This document shows, piece by piece, positions 51,501-61,102 of a stretch of 64,000 nt of DNA; within the stretch, counting starts at the first letter, position 1, and every line of letters starts with the position of its first letter. The notes below the pieces were generated by a model. The model was not told where the DNA came from and made no database searches. It saw only the letters and a program-made list of their open reading frames with translations. Origin of the DNA: Actinoplanes derwentensis (GTDB lineage: Bacteria; Actinomycetota; Actinomycetes; Mycobacteriales; Micromonosporaceae); the NCBI RefSeq assembly GCF_900104725.1, contig NZ_LT629758.1, positions 434,001-498,000 on the forward strand, read 5' to 3'. Position numbers and translations under genes: made by a program.

Positions 51501-54475
51501 TCGGCGGCGAGGTGATGTACGCCGGTGACCTGTTCGACCACGACACCGCCGAGCGGATGGTCGCCATGCTCGGCCGGCTGCTGACCGAGGCGGTGGCGCG
51601 ACCCGGCGTACCGATCAGTGTCCTGCCGTTGATGAGCGGGCCGGAACGGCTCGCCGTCGAGGCGATGAGCGCCGGAGAGGTCCGCGACCGGGGCGACCGG
51701 CGCTGGCCGCACGAGCTGATCCGGGAACAGGCCCGCCGGAAACCGTACGCGACAGCGGTACGTTTCGAGGGCGCCGGCCTGTCGTACCGGGAACTGAACC
51801 GCCGCGCGAACCGGCTGGCGCATCGCCTGATCGCGCTCGGCGTGGGCCGTGACGTGCTGGTCGGCGTGAGCGTGGAGCGGAGTTTCGACCTGGTCGTGGC
51901 GGTCCTCGCGATCGGCAAGTCGGGTGGTGCGTTCGTCCCGCTCGACCCGGACCTGCCGCCCGCCCGTCTGGCCTCGATGATCGCCGACACCGGCGTCCGG
52001 GCCGTCGTGACACACGCTGCCACCCGGGACCGGCTGTCCGGTCACGACCACCTGCTGCTCGACGTCGGCGATGCCGCGAACGAGCCGGTGTACGACCCCG
52101 GTGTGGCGGTGGACGGCGAGGACGCGATGTACGCGATCTACACCTCCGGGTCGACGGGCACCCCGAAGGGCGTGGTGAACGTCCACGCGGCGGTCAGCAA
52201 CCGGATCGCCTGGATGGACGACAGGTTCACCCTCGGCGCCGAGGACCGGGTGCTGCAGAAGTCGCCGGTCACCTTCGACACCTCGGTGTGGGAACTGCTC
52301 TGGGCGCTGACCAACGGGGCGACCCTGGTGATGGCCCGGCCCGACGGGCACCGCGACCCCCGCTACCTGGTCGACCTCATCCAGCGCGAACAGGTCACCT
52401 TCGTCGACTTCGTCCCGTCGATGCTGGAGATGTTCCTGCGCGAACCCGGCGCCGTCGGCTGCACCAGCCTGCGCCACATCATCGCCGGTGGCGAGACCCT
52501 GACCCACAGCCTGCGCCGCCGCTTCGCCGAGGCGCTGCCCGAGACGCTGATCCACAACCTGTACGGGCCGACCGAGGCTGCCATCGGGGTGACCAGCTGG
52601 CTGTGCGGTGACGACGACGAGGGCCGCAGCGCGCCGATCGGCGTCCCGATCGCCAACGCACGGGTCTACGTGCTCGGCCCGGACCTGGACCATGTGCCGC
52701 TCGGCATGCCCGGCGAGATCTACATCGCCGGGCGCCCGCTTGCCCGCGGCTACCTGAACCGGTCGGCCCTGACCGCGCAGCGGTTCGTCGCCGACCCGTT
52801 CACGCCGGGCGAGCGGATGTACCGCACCGGTGACCGGGCCCGCCGCCGGTCCGACGGGGCGATCGAGTTCCTCGGCCGCGACGACGAACAGGTCAAGATC
52901 CGCGGCGTACGGGTCGAACTCGGCGAGGTGGAGGCCGCGCTGCTCGGACTGCACGGTGTCGAGCAGGCGGTCGCGATGGTGCACGGCGACGGTGTGGACA
53001 AACGCCTCGTCGCGTACGTCACCGGCTTCGACCCCGACCCGGTCCGGCTGCGGCGGCAGATGCCCGCGGTGGTGCCCGCACACCTGGTGCCGTCGGCGTT
53101 CGTGGCCATGGACGCCTTCCCGGTCACCGTCAACGGCAAGGTCGACCGCCGCCGGCTGCCCGACCCCGGCACAGCCGACCGCGAACGGGCCCACGTGCCG
53201 CCGGCCGGCCCGGTCGAGGAGTCTCTGGCCGAGGTGTGGCGCGGCCTGCTCGGCGTCGACCGGGTGGGCCGTGACGACAACTTCTTCGCCCTCGGCGGCC
53301 ACTCGCTGCTGGCGATGCAGATGGTCAACGAGGTCCGGACACAGATGCGGGTGGAACTGCCCTTCCGGTACGTCTTCGAGAGCCTGACACTCGCCGATCT
53401 GGCCGACCGTGTCGGCGAACTGACCCAGTTGCCGGACGCGCCTCCGGAACGGACCTCGGCCGAGGACCGGATGCGTGCCCTGGTCGCGCAGGCCCTGGGC
53501 GTCGACTCGGTGGCCGCCGAGGACAACCTCTTCGACCTCGGCGGCGGCCGGGAGACCGTCGAGGCGCTCACCAGGGCGATCGAGGTCGAGTTCGGGGTGG
53601 CCGTCAACCCGCTGGTGGTCTCCGCGGTGCCGACCGCGAAGGACCTGGCGACGTGGCTCGCCGACGAGCCCGAGGAGGCGACCCTCGACGTGGTGGTGCC
53701 GTTGCGCACCGGGTCGAGCCCTGTCTCGCTGTTCTGCGTCCACCCGCTGGGCGGGCTCAGCTGGCTCTACTACCCGCTGGTCAACGCCATTCCGAAGACC
53801 TTCGGCGTGTACGGGGTTCAAGCCCGCGGACTGGACCCGGGTGAGGAACTGCCGGCGACCATGGCCGCGATGGCCGCCGACTACGTCCAGCAGATCCGCC
53901 TCGTCCAGCCGGAGGGGCCCTACCACCTGCTCGGCCTGAGCACCGGTGGGGAGATCGCCCACGAGATGGGTGTGCAGCTGCAGCGTGCCGGTCACGAGGT
54001 GGCCCTGGTCGCGATGCTCGACGCCCGTCCGACGCCGCACCGCCCGGTGACCTTGGTCGAGCGGCTGAACGCCCTCGCCCACCACTTCGACCTCAACCTT
54101 CCCGCTGCTGAGCGCCCGCACCTGACCGGCGACATCCTGTACGAGCACCTGCGTGAGCGGCAGGGGCCCTACTCGTTCCTGATGCGGCAGAAGGGCCGGG
54201 CCACCGTCGACTTCTACGAGAACCTGATCAAGATCGCCGACAGTCACCGGTTCTCGGTCTTCCAGGGCGACATCCTGTTCGTCGAGGCGGTCGCGGCCCG
54301 GCCGCAGGAGCACCACTTCGCACCGATGTGGCTCCCGTACGTCTCCGGCGCGGTCGACGTGATGGCCCTCGACTACAAGCACCGGCAGCTCGCTCGGGCC
54401 GAGGTGCTGCAGATCATCGGCGCGCGGGTGTCCGAGCACCTGCGCCTCACTCCTACCGAAGGGCCGACGGCATGA
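48542..54475 (+). CDS. Dimodular non-ribosomal peptide synthetase, A-T-C-A-T-(T)-TE
   Basis: The 1977-residue synthetase has A1 (about 15-490; [11 protein letters not shown]), T1 (LGGHSLL, Ser541), C (HHVAADGG, His724-His725), A2 (about 1050-1530; [11 protein letters not shown]) and T2 (LGGHSLL, Ser1588). A third carrier-like domain has [11 protein letters not shown], where the phosphopantetheine Ser is replaced by Arg1670. A thioesterase (GLSTGGEIA, Ser1800) ends the protein. Lacking a first C domain, A1 starts the chain, so the expected product is a dipeptide or its oligomer. Pocket residues of A1 read about DASTIAAVAK, close to aromatic-acid codes; A2 reads about DTWDIGLIGK, unassigned. 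GTG 48542 follows AGGAGG. The stop overlaps the MbtH start. Confidence 0.96.
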   Translation: MSDPWTLPEMFAAQVERGAEETAVVCDDAMVSFAELDGRSNRLARLLIDQGVGPEVVVALRMPRGVEFVVAALAVSKAGGAYVPVDVAYPAVRAEFMMADARARCVVTTAGARLEPSSAITEVVLDDPKTAGELSGLDGGAVTDADRHEALLPDHAAYLIYTSGSTGVPKGVVVTHASARNLVRSQTAIFGLGPGCRRLQFASVSFDASVSEVWTTLLSGAALVVTDRSRLVPGPELVELVRSRGVTHVTLPPSLLSAVEDAGGLPESVTLIVAGEACPPAVAARWSRERRMFNAYGPTEGTVAATVSDPLAGDGVPPIGRPLPNVRAYVLDDLLREQTTGELYLAGAGVARGYAGRTGLTAHRFVADPFGAPGERMYRTGDVVMRRPDGQLEYRGRADDQVKIRGVRVEPGEIESALMSLPGVDQAVVVPHGDGADRRLVAYVVTDDGGPEPAALRRDLAGLVPEHLVPSVLVKVDVLPVTVNGKVDRKALPDPGAESGQRDYVAPVGAVEQTLARLWEEILGVTRVGRTDEFYRLGGHSLLATQLVNRVRSVMNVELPVRDLFETSTLADLARRVSVLKTGVRPVLRRQVRSERVPLSYPQQRMWLTAQLRGGDGAYHIPVVVRLADGLDEAALRAAVTDVVRRHEPLRTRFPVLDGQPYQQVVPMAELGELLVREPIAETGWQDTVKRMVRESFDLTARIPLRVRLLEIGPEDFVLVLVVHHVAADGGSMKPLMRDLSEAYEQRRAGHPPRWTELPVQYADFAVWQRDLVRLARPQIAYWQELLEGVPDEIALPVDRGRPAEPTYRGRSVPVSLPAETHERVAEAARRHGATTFMVLQSAVAAVLFRLGAGTDIPLGWPVSGRVDEALEDLVGFFVNTLVLRADLTGDPSFGQLIDRVREQDLLAFGNQDVPFESVVEELNPPRVPGRHPLFQVMVASQVGKSARFGLDGVRSERVGVGSGSAKFDLSIQFVEFLDEDGRPAGIGGEVMYAGDLFDHDTAERMVAMLGRLLTEAVARPGVPISVLPLMSGPERLAVEAMSAGEVRDRGDRRWPHELIREQARRKPYATAVRFEGAGLSYRELNRRANRLAHRLIALGVGRDVLVGVSVERSFDLVVAVLAIGKSGGAFVPLDPDLPPARLASMIADTGVRAVVTHAATRDRLSGHDHLLLDVGDAANEPVYDPGVAVDGEDAMYAIYTSGSTGTPKGVVNVHAAVSNRIAWMDDRFTLGAEDRVLQKSPVTFDTSVWELLWALTNGATLVMARPDGHRDPRYLVDLIQREQVTFVDFVPSMLEMFLREPGAVGCTSLRHIIAGGETLTHSLRRRFAEALPETLIHNLYGPTEAAIGVTSWLCGDDDEGRSAPIGVPIANARVYVLGPDLDHVPLGMPGEIYIAGRPLARGYLNRSALTAQRFVADPFTPGERMYRTGDRARRRSDGAIEFLGRDDEQVKIRGVRVELGEVEAALLGLHGVEQAVAMVHGDGVDKRLVAYVTGFDPDPVRLRRQMPAVVPAHLVPSAFVAMDAFPVTVNGKVDRRRLPDPGTADRERAHVPPAGPVEESLAEVWRGLLGVDRVGRDDNFFALGGHSLLAMQMVNEVRTQMRVELPFRYVFESLTLADLADRVGELTQLPDAPPERTSAEDRMRALVAQALGVDSVAAEDNLFDLGGGRETVEALTRAIEVEFGVAVNPLVVSAVPTAKDLATWLADEPEEATLDVVVPLRTGSSPVSLFCVHPLGGLSWLYYPLVNAIPKTFGVYGVQARGLDPGEELPATMAAMAADYVQQIRLVQPEGPYHLLGLSTGGEIAHEMGVQLQRAGHEVALVAMLDARPTPHRPVTLVERLNALAHHFDLNLPAAERPHLTGDILYEHLRERQGPYSFLMRQKGRATVDFYENLIKIADSHRFSVFQGDILFVEAVAARPQEHHFAPMWLPYVSGAVDVMALDYKHRQLARAEVLQIIGARVSEHLRLTPTEGPTA

Positions 54476-54678
54476 CCAATCCGTTCGAACGTACCGACAT
54501 CGAGTTCTTCGTGCTCGTCAACGATGAGGGACAGCACTCGCTGTGGCCGCAGGTGATCGACGTGCCGGCCGGCTGGCGCCAGGTCTTCGGGCCGCAGAGC
54601 CGCGACGAGTGCCTGGCCTACGTCGAGGAGTCCTGGTGGGACATCCGCCCGGCGAGCCTGATCGGGCGGACGGCGTGA
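54472..54678 (+). CDS. MbtH-family NRPS chaperone
   Basis: The 68-residue protein matches Mbt[20 protein letters not shown], then [20 protein letters not shown], with all three conserved Trp positions. MbtH proteins bind adenylation domains and activate them, so at least one A domain of the preceding synthetase should need it. ATGA overlap with the synthetase stop (54472-54475) and GTGA overlap with the next gene (54675-54678) show tight coupling. Confidence 0.97.
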   Translation: MTNPFERTDIEFFVLVNDEGQHSLWPQVIDVPAGWRQVFGPQSRDECLAYVEESWWDIRPASLIGRTA

Positions 54679-55394
54679 CGGGCCCGGACCTGCTGTTCCT
54701 CTGGGGTACCCCGCGGTCGATGTCGACGGCGTTCCTGCGGATGATGCTGGAACGCGGTGACCACGAGGTCTTCCACGAACCGTTCTCCAGCATCGTCGTG
54801 CAGGGCCGGACCGAGGTCGGCGACCACACCGTGACCAGCCACGACGAGCTGCTGAAACATCTCGAGGACCGGGCCATGGACCATCCGGTGTTCGTCAAGG
54901 AGACCACCGAGTACGACTATCTCGGCAACGGCGGGGACCGGATCCCGCAGGTGGGGCGGCACACCTTCATCATCCGTGATCCGCGGCGGGTCATCCCGTC
55001 GCACTACGCGATGAACGCGGACATGGTCTGCGAGGAGATCGGTTACGGACATCTGGTGGAGATGGCGCGGCGGGTCCGGGAGGTGACCGGGGAACAGCCG
55101 TACGTGGTGGAGGCCGAGGAGTTGCTGACCGACGCCGCGGGTGCGATCGAACGGTACTGCCGGGGCGCCGGTATCCCGTTCCTGGCGTCGTCGCTGTCCT
55201 GGCGGGCCGGCGATCAGGAGGTCTGGAGCCGCACCTCGCAGTGGCACCGGGACGCGGCCGGCAGCACCGGCTTCACCCGTTCCGAGCGTGCCTACCGGTC
55301 CACCACCGAGAACGACAGGTTCCTGTACGACTGCTACTGGCATCATCGGCCGGACTACAACGTACTGCGCAAGTGGGCCCGCAGTGTCGTCTAG
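54675..55394 (+). CDS. Sulfotransferase-like P-loop protein in the NRPS operon
   Basis: The 239-residue protein begins LLFLWGTPRSMSTAFLRMML, a 5'-phosphosulfate-binding-type loop with RSxST. Later it has FIIRDPRRVIPSHYAMNADM, the 3'-phosphate-binding motif with Arg and Ser. These are the two signatures of PAPS-dependent sulfotransferases. It may sulfate a hydroxyl of the NRPS product, such as a phenolic or beta-hydroxy side chain. Family members can also have other or unknown roles, so the reaction is an inference. Overlaps with both neighbours (GTGA upstream, 11 bases downstream) tie it to the pathway. Confidence 0.82.
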   Translation: MTGPDLLFLWGTPRSMSTAFLRMMLERGDHEVFHEPFSSIVVQGRTEVGDHTVTSHDELLKHLEDRAMDHPVFVKETTEYDYLGNGGDRIPQVGRHTFIIRDPRRVIPSHYAMNADMVCEEIGYGHLVEMARRVREVTGEQPYVVEAEELLTDAAGAIERYCRGAGIPFLASSLSWRAGDQEVWSRTSQWHRDAAGSTGFTRSERAYRSTTENDRFLYDCYWHHRPDYNVLRKWARSVV

Positions 55395-57120
55395 CTCCAC
55401 CGACGTCTCGCCGCGCCGGATCGCGCGGCTGTTCAAACCGCATTGGCCCCGGCTGAGTGCGGTCACGGCCATCATCGTCGCGTCGTCGCTGACGAACATG
55501 GCCACCCCGTTCCTGGTACGGGAGATCATCGACCGTGCGTTGCCCACCGGGAACGTGCGGCTGCTCGGCTGGCTGGTCGGCGGCCTGATCATGGTCGCCG
55601 TCCTGACGGCGGTGTTCGGCATCACCCAGACCTGGATCGCCACCGGGATCGGCCAGCGGGTCATGCACACGCTGCGGGTGGACGTCTTCACCCACCTGCA
55701 CCGCCAGTCGGTGGCGTTCTTCACCCGCACCCGGGCCGGTGAGATCCAGTCACGCATCACCAACGACATCGGCGGCATGCAGGCGGTGGTCACCTCGACC
55801 GCCACCTCGATCGCGTCGAACGTGACCACCGCCGTCGCCACGTCGATCGCGATGCTCGCCCTGAACTGGCAGCTCTTCCTGGTGTCGATGCTGGCGCTGC
55901 CGCCCGCGCTGCTGCTGGCCCGCCGGATGGCCCGGCTGCGCAAGGAGATCACCGGCAAACGCCAGCGGGAACTCGCCGACCTCAACGTGATCGTCGAGGA
56001 GAGCCTGTCGATCAGCGGCGTGCAGCTCAGCAAGATCATGGGAACCGGCCCGGCCCTGATCGAACGCTTCGCCGGGTCGTCGTCCCGTCTCGTCGAGCTG
56101 CAACTGCGTTCGCAGCTCGCCGGGCGCTGGCGGGGCGCCACGATGAACATCATGTTCGCCACCATCCCCGCGCTCATCTACCTGAGCGCGGGGATCGTGC
56201 CGAGTGCCGCCGACCTGACCATCGGCACGGTGGTGGCCTTCACCGCCCTGCAGGGCCGGCTGTTCCAGCCGATGACCAGCCTGCTCGACGTCGGTGTCAC
56301 CTGGAGCAGTTCGACAGCGCTGTTCGCGCGGATCTTCGAATACCTGGACCTGCCGGTCGAGGTCGACGACCCGATCCTGCCGGTCAGCCTGCCCCTGCCG
56401 GTGCGCGGCCACCTGCGGTTCGAGCACGTCGGTTTCACCTATCCGGACAACGAGAAGCCCGCGATCAGTGACATCACCCTGGACGTGCCGCCCGGTTCGT
56501 CGCTGGCCCTGGTCGGCGAGACCGGTTCGGGTAAGAGCACGGTGGCCGCGTTGATCATGCGGCTCTACGACCCGACCGCGGGCCGGATCACCGTCGACGG
56601 GTTCGACCTGCGGGCGCTGCGGCTCAACGAGCTGGTCGGGGTGATCAGCATGGTCGGGCAGGACACGTACCTGCTGCACGCCTCGGTCCGGGAGAATCTG
56701 CGGTACGCGCGGCCGGACGCCACCGACGAGCAGGTGGAGTGGGCCGCCCGGACGGCACAGGTGCACGACGTGATCATGGCGCTGCCGAAGGGCTACGACA
56801 CGATGGTGGGCTCGCGTGGTCACCGGTTCTCCGGCGGTGAGAAACAGCGGATCGCGATCGCCCGGACACTGCTGCGCGACCCGCCGATCCTGGTGCTGGA
56901 CGAGGCGACCAGCGCGCTGGACAACTCGACGGAACGGGCGGTGCAGACCGCCTTGGACGCCCTCGCTCGCGGCCGTACCACTGTCACCATCGCCCACCGG
57001 CTGTCCACGATCCGCAACGCCCACCAGATCGTCGTCATGGGCGAGGGCCGGATCCTGGAGGTCGGCACCCACGACCGCCTGATGATGATCGGCGGCCACT
57101 ACGCCACGCTGACGTCCTGA
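55384..57120 (+). CDS. ABC exporter (fused membrane and ATPase domains) of the NRPS operon
   Basis: The 578-residue half-transporter has six membrane helices (about 20-300), then an ATPase. Walker A is GETGSGKST, Q-loop VGQDTYLLHASV, signature FSGGEKQRIAIARTL, Walker B ILVLDEATSALD and H-loop IAHRLST. It works as a homodimer, probably exporting the peptide made by the synthetase or giving self-resistance. GTG 55384 lies inside the last codons of the sulfotransferase gene (11-base overlap), so the four genes form one translational unit. No gene is recognised between its stop and 57374. Confidence 0.95.
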   Translation: MSSSSTDVSPRRIARLFKPHWPRLSAVTAIIVASSLTNMATPFLVREIIDRALPTGNVRLLGWLVGGLIMVAVLTAVFGITQTWIATGIGQRVMHTLRVDVFTHLHRQSVAFFTRTRAGEIQSRITNDIGGMQAVVTSTATSIASNVTTAVATSIAMLALNWQLFLVSMLALPPALLLARRMARLRKEITGKRQRELADLNVIVEESLSISGVQLSKIMGTGPALIERFAGSSSRLVELQLRSQLAGRWRGATMNIMFATIPALIYLSAGIVPSAADLTIGTVVAFTALQGRLFQPMTSLLDVGVTWSSSTALFARIFEYLDLPVEVDDPILPVSLPLPVRGHLRFEHVGFTYPDNEKPAISDITLDVPPGSSLALVGETGSGKSTVAALIMRLYDPTAGRITVDGFDLRALRLNELVGVISMVGQDTYLLHASVRENLRYARPDATDEQVEWAARTAQVHDVIMALPKGYDTMVGSRGHRFSGGEKQRIAIARTLLRDPPILVLDEATSALDNSTERAVQTALDALARGRTTVTIAHRLSTIRNAHQIVVMGEGRILEVGTHDRLMMIGGHYATLTS

Positions 57121-57374
57121 GAAGCCGGGCTCGGCCGCAGGCCGATGGCCGCTGCCCAGAGGCGGGAGAGGTGGTCGAGCATCTTCTCAGGGTCGATGGG
57201 TTCGCGTGTTCGTTGATGATCACAGCGGCCTGCTCGACCATGCCGCCGAGGGTTTGGGATGGTTCGAAGAACTGGACCTTCGGCGACAACGCCAAGGCGC
57301 TGCAAGGGCGATAGCCGTTGACATGCGGGAAAGGGCTTTCTAGCGTCAGCATTCCATCGAGAGACAGGAATGTC

Positions 57375-58580
57375 ATGAAGCGGCGCTCAGTGATCTCCCT
57401 TCCCGCGGTCGCGCTGGCCGCCCCGCATCTGGCCGATGCGCGGGCGGCTGCCGGCTTCGAGGGGCCGTCGGTGATCGACGGCAACCTGCCGGTCTTCTAC
57501 GAGCGCCTCCGCGACGAACTGACCTTCCCGCTGGGCTGGTCCCGAACCGTGGGGAAAGACGCCGCGGGAAACCAAGCTGCCGGAAGCCGGGCCGGTGGAA
57601 GCCAGGCCGCCGGGAGGGACTGGAAACGCCGGGCCCGGGCCACCGTCGAGGAGCATCTCCAACAAGGGCCGGAGCGGGCCGCCTTCGCGCCGGAGGTGAT
57701 CGACGAGCAGGCCGCTGCCGGTTACCGTCGCCGGCAGATCGTTTTCAACGTCACCCGGCACAGCCGGGTTCGGGCCACCATGTTGATTCCGGACGGTGCC
57801 GGGCCGTTTCCGGCCGCTCTTCTGCTGCACGATCACGGTGCCCGGTTCGACATCGGCAAGGAGAAACTGATCGAGCCCTGGTACGACGAGACCCGTCGCG
57901 CCTCGGCGAGCGCCTGGGCCACCAAGTATTTCAGCGGCCGATTCGTGGGCGACCAACTCGCCGCCCGTGGTTACGTGGTGCTCGCCGTCGACGCGCTCGG
58001 CTGGGGTGACCGGGGCGGCCTCACCTACGAGGGCCAGCAGGCCCTGGCCAGCAACCTGTTCAACCTGGGTTCGTCACCGGCGGGGCTGATGGCCCGCGAG
58101 GACGCCCGGGCCGCGGCGCTGCTCGCCACCCTGCCCGAGGTCGACCCGCGACGGATCGCGGCGGTCGGGTTCTCGATGGGCGGGTACCGTGCCTGGCAGG
58201 TCGCCGCCCTCTCCGACCACATCGCCGCGACCGTCTCCGTCTGCTGGATGACGGGCCTGAAGGAGATGATGGTCCCCGGCAACAACACTCTGCGCGGCCA
58301 GTCGGCTTTCTACATGCTGCATCCGGGTCTCTACCGGCATCTCGACATCCCGGACGTGGCCGGTATCGCCGCCCCGCGACCGATGTTCGTGATGGGCGGC
58401 GAACTGGACCCGCTGTTCACCGCGGAGGGCATCGCCGTGGCGTACCGGAAATTGGCTCTGATCTGGTCCGCGCAGCGGGCCTCGAGGAACCTGCGGACCA
58501 AGACCTGGCCCGGACTCGGTCACATCTTCACCGCCGAGATGCAGGACGAGGCGTTCAGCTGGCTGGACGCGAATCTCTAG
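57375..58580 (+). CDS. Alpha/beta hydrolase, acetyl-xylan-esterase/dienelactone-hydrolase-like
   Basis: The 401-residue hydrolase has a Tat-like or Sec-like leader (MKRRSVISLPAVALAAP), a helical N-terminal domain and an alpha/beta-hydrolase core. The nucleophile Ser lies in AAVGFSMGGYRAW, the Asp in VMGGELDPLF and the His in WPGLGHIFTAEM. HDHGARFDIGKEKLIEPWYD is characteristic of the large Abhydrolase_7-type group. Substrates are probably esters of plant polymers or xenobiotics, not certain. Residues about 62-81 are a 15-bp tandem repeat insert. ATG 57375 has AGGAA upstream. The stop overlaps the converging small gene by four bases. Confidence 0.8.
   Translation: MKRRSVISLPAVALAAPHLADARAAAGFEGPSVIDGNLPVFYERLRDELTFPLGWSRTVGKDAAGNQAAGSRAGGSQAAGRDWKRRARATVEEHLQQGPERAAFAPEVIDEQAAAGYRRRQIVFNVTRHSRVRATMLIPDGAGPFPAALLLHDHGARFDIGKEKLIEPWYDETRRASASAWATKYFSGRFVGDQLAARGYVVLAVDALGWGDRGGLTYEGQQALASNLFNLGSSPAGLMAREDARAAALLATLPEVDPRRIAAVGFSMGGYRAWQVAALSDHIAATVSVCWMTGLKEMMVPGNNTLRGQSAFYMLHPGLYRHLDIPDVAGIAAPRPMFVMGGELDPLFTAEGIAVAYRKLALIWSAQRASRNLRTKTWPGLGHIFTAEMQDEAFSWLDANL
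57558..57617 (+). repeat. 15-bp in-frame tandem repeat (four units) in the hydrolase gene
   Basis: The encoded five-residue units are DAAGN, QAAGS, RAGGS and QAAGR. Units differ by a few bases, so the duplication is not recent. The segment lies in a predicted loop before the helical domain. Confidence 0.65.
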
Positions 58581-58924
58581 CCACGGCGAGTTCCGAGCGA
58601 ACCACCTCCAGCAACCGTCCCATCGGTGAGGTCCTCGAGCATCATCCCCGCGGTCCACGCCCGGTCGGCCGGACCGGAAACGATCACGCCGACGCCGGGC
58701 ACCCACACCTCGGTCCCCTCCGGCGGGCTCAGCGTGAGCCTGCCGTCGGCGAGGGCGGCACGGAGCCCCGTGAGGTCGCCGCCGTGGCTGATCAGGCCGT
58801 CGGCGAAACAGGCAAGCGGTTCGAGGCGGTAGGCGCCGTCGTACGACCGGGTGAAGATCTGGCGCTGTCGTCCGTGGACGACGTCACCGTCGACCTCCCG
58901 CCAGGTGGGCGTGCTGTCCGGCAT
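58577..58924 (-). CDS. Hypothetical protein of 115 residues
   Basis: The protein starts MPDSTPTWREVDGDVVHGRQ and has short strands with conserved-looking Trp, Asp and Gly (WVPGVGVIVSGPADRAWTAG). No family is recognised and no signal peptide or membrane helix is present. Its start overlaps the end of the acyltransferase gene by 41 bases, and its stop overlaps the stop of the converging hydrolase gene, so it is packed between two real genes. It is probably the second gene of the acyltransferase transcript. Confidence 0.55.
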   Translation of the reverse strand: MPDSTPTWREVDGDVVHGRQRQIFTRSYDGAYRLEPLACFADGLISHGGDLTGLRAALADGRLTLSPPEGTEVWVPGVGVIVSGPADRAWTAGMMLEDLTDGTVAGGGSLGTRRG

Positions 58925-60035
58925 CCGCCGACCATAGACGCTGGCCGGGCACCTCGATCCAGCGGTGGGTGGCCCACGAGACGCCGAGCACCACGGCCAG
59001 GTAGCCGGTGGCCAGCAGCGGATCCGGAATGTCCGAGGTCAGGATCGGGCGGGCCAGTTCGATCACCAGGTAGTGGACCAGGTAGACCGAGTAGCTGAGC
59101 ACCCCGATCCGGGCCAGCCACGCCGGGGTCCGCCGGTGCCGCAGCAGCATGCCGAGGGCGAACGAGCCACCGAAGACCAGCAGCGTGAGCACCGACCGGG
59201 TGATGTAGCGCGGGGTGAGCGCGTTCAGATCGGCCAGCTCGGTCAGCCAGACCACCAGCAGGGCCGCCGCCACCACCGCGATCACCACGGCCGCCTGCCA
59301 CCAGGGGATCCGTGCGTGGTCGGCGTGGTGGATCACGGTGCCGGTGAACATCACCGCCACGATCAGCAGGCCGTCCCGAGTGTGCGCCGGGTCCATGTTG
59401 AACACCAGCAGGACCAGCGTCAGTACGCCCAGCAGCAGGCCGCCGGTGATCTCGGCCCACCGTCGACGGGACAACACGCCGGTCAGCCCAGCCGCCAGCA
59501 GAACCGCGGTGAGCAGGGGGATCGAGCCGAACCGGAGCGGTACGAGCGGTGCGGTGAGCGCCCCGGCCACCGCGAACAGGACCGGTGGAAGCGAGGAGCT
59601 TGTCACCCGTACCGCGAAAAGGCTTGTGACCAGAAGGTAGAAGACCATCTCGAACGAGAGCGTCCAGAAGACAGCGGTGATCAACGGCACACCGGTCAGG
59701 AACGGCAACATGATCACATGACCCAGCAGCGCCGGGCCGTCGACGGGCACGCCGCTGACGACCAGAACCGCGCCGACCGCCAGATAAAGGGGCAGGATCC
59801 GGCGGGCCCGGCTGCGCCAGAACCTCCGCAGATCGCCGTGCCGCTCCAGCGACGCCGGAATGATGTAGCCGCTGACCAGGAAGAACAGCATCACCCCGGC
59901 GGTGCCCGCGTGCAGCCATTCGCCGGTGACCGATCGCAGGCCGGTGAAGGCGAACCGGGTCAGATGGGCGTACACCACCAGGAGGACCGCGACGGCACGT
60001 AAACCGTCGAGCCAAGCCAACCTGGGTGCGGACAT
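58884..60035 (-). CDS. Membrane acyltransferase, acyltransferase-3 family
   Basis: The 383-residue protein has about ten membrane helices. It begins APRLAWLDGLRAVAVLLVVY, the family's N-terminal motif with Arg-Ala, and has FFLVSGYIIPASL with the conserved SG(F/Y) and SRARRILPLYL, another conserved Arg block. Such proteins O-acylate sugars, glycolipids or antibiotics at the membrane. The acceptor is unknown. ATG 60035 lies 26 bases from the divergent esterase start. It could modify the product of the nearby NRPS operon, but it is on the opposite strand and two genes away. Confidence 0.88.
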   Translation of the reverse strand: MSAPRLAWLDGLRAVAVLLVVYAHLTRFAFTGLRSVTGEWLHAGTAGVMLFFLVSGYIIPASLERHGDLRRFWRSRARRILPLYLAVGAVLVVSGVPVDGPALLGHVIMLPFLTGVPLITAVFWTLSFEMVFYLLVTSLFAVRVTSSSLPPVLFAVAGALTAPLVPLRFGSIPLLTAVLLAAGLTGVLSRRRWAEITGGLLLGVLTLVLLVFNMDPAHTRDGLLIVAVMFTGTVIHHADHARIPWWQAAVVIAVVAAALLVVWLTELADLNALTPRYITRSVLTLLVFGGSFALGMLLRHRRTPAWLARIGVLSYSVYLVHYLVIELARPILTSDIPDPLLATGYLAVVLGVSWATHRWIEVPGQRLWSADAGQHAHLAGGRR

Positions 60036-60061
60036 CCGGAAAAGATAGTTGACTCTTCCGC

Positions 60062-61102
60062 ATGTCGATATGGACCACCGAACTCGCCGGCACCCTGCAT
60101 CACGACACGATCGACTCGCAGGTGCTGCGCGGCAACCCGCTCGGCGACCCGCACGTGCGGCCGCTGTGGGTCTACACACCGCCCGGTTACGAGCAGGGCG
60201 ACCAGCGTTACCCCACCATCTACGTGATTCAGGGCTACTCCGGCCAGGTCACCATGTGGGCAAACCGGCAGCCGTTCCGGAAACCCTTCATCGAGACCGC
60301 CGACGAGGTCTTCGCCGGTGGACAGGCACCGCCCTGCATCCTCGTCTACGTCGACGCGTGGACGTCCTACGGCGGATCGCAGTTCGTCGACTCGCCCGGC
60401 ACCGGGAACTACCACACCTACCTCTGCGACGAGATCGTCCCCTACGTCGACCAGCACTATCGGACCATCCCGGACCGGGAGTCCCGGGCCATCACCGGGA
60501 AGTCGTCCGGCGGATTCGGCGCGATGATCACGCCGATGCTGCGGCCCGACCTGTTCGGCGCGCTCGCCACCCACGCCGGGGACGCCCTCTACGAATACTG
60601 CTACCTCGGCGAGTTCGGCAAGGCAGCCCGGGCGCTGCGTGGCCACGACCACGACATCCTCGCGTTCTGGAAGGACTTCCAGTCCCGGGTCGCCCTCACC
60701 AAACAGGAGGACATGGTCCTCATCCTGTTGCTCGGCTGCACCGCGGCGTTCTCCGCCGACCCCGACGGCACCCCGCGACTGCCGTTCGATCCGCGCTCCG
60801 GGCAGATCATCCCCGAACTGTGGGACCGATGGCTGGAGTGGGACCCGATCCGGATGATCGACCGGTACGCCGACGAGATGCGTTCGCTGCGTGCCGTCTG
60901 GATCGACGCCGGCACCAGCGACGAGTGGTACCTCGACCTGGGCGCCGAAGCCTTCAAGGACGGCCTGCTGCGTGTCGGCGTGCCGTCGGAGAAGATCGCG
61001 TTCGAACTGTTCCCCGGCAAACACGGCGGCATGGACCACCGTTATCCCCTGGCGGTGGCCTGGCTGGCCGAGCGCCTCAAACGGGACTCTCAGCAGCTCT
61101 AG
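60062..61102 (+). CDS. Esterase, enterochelin-esterase/esterase-D-like
   Basis: The 346-residue hydrolase has a strand-rich start (VRPLWVYTPPGYEQGDQRYP), then the nucleophile Ser in RAITGKSSGGFGAM. The Asp is probably in VWIDAGTSDEWYLD and the His in PGKHGGMDHRYPL. This is the esterase-D or Fes-like layout. No signal peptide is seen. It could cleave an ester or amide of a siderophore-like or acylated compound; the substrate cannot be read. The stop overlaps the stop of the converging NDP-kinase-like gene by four bases (61099-61102). Confidence 0.84.
   Translation: MSIWTTELAGTLHHDTIDSQVLRGNPLGDPHVRPLWVYTPPGYEQGDQRYPTIYVIQGYSGQVTMWANRQPFRKPFIETADEVFAGGQAPPCILVYVDAWTSYGGSQFVDSPGTGNYHTYLCDEIVPYVDQHYRTIPDRESRAITGKSSGGFGAMITPMLRPDLFGALATHAGDALYEYCYLGEFGKAARALRGHDHDILAFWKDFQSRVALTKQEDMVLILLLGCTAAFSADPDGTPRLPFDPRSGQIIPELWDRWLEWDPIRMIDRYADEMRSLRAVWIDAGTSDEWYLDLGAEAFKDGLLRVGVPSEKIAFELFPGKHGGMDHRYPLAVAWLAERLKRDSQQL

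Noticed and set aside
49028..54439. Open frame of about 1800 codons on the minus strand across the synthetase gene
   Set aside because: It is the antisense shadow of the high-GC NRPS gene. The translation is rich in Arg/His/Gln/Val with no family motif, and the plus strand is unmistakably the synthetase.
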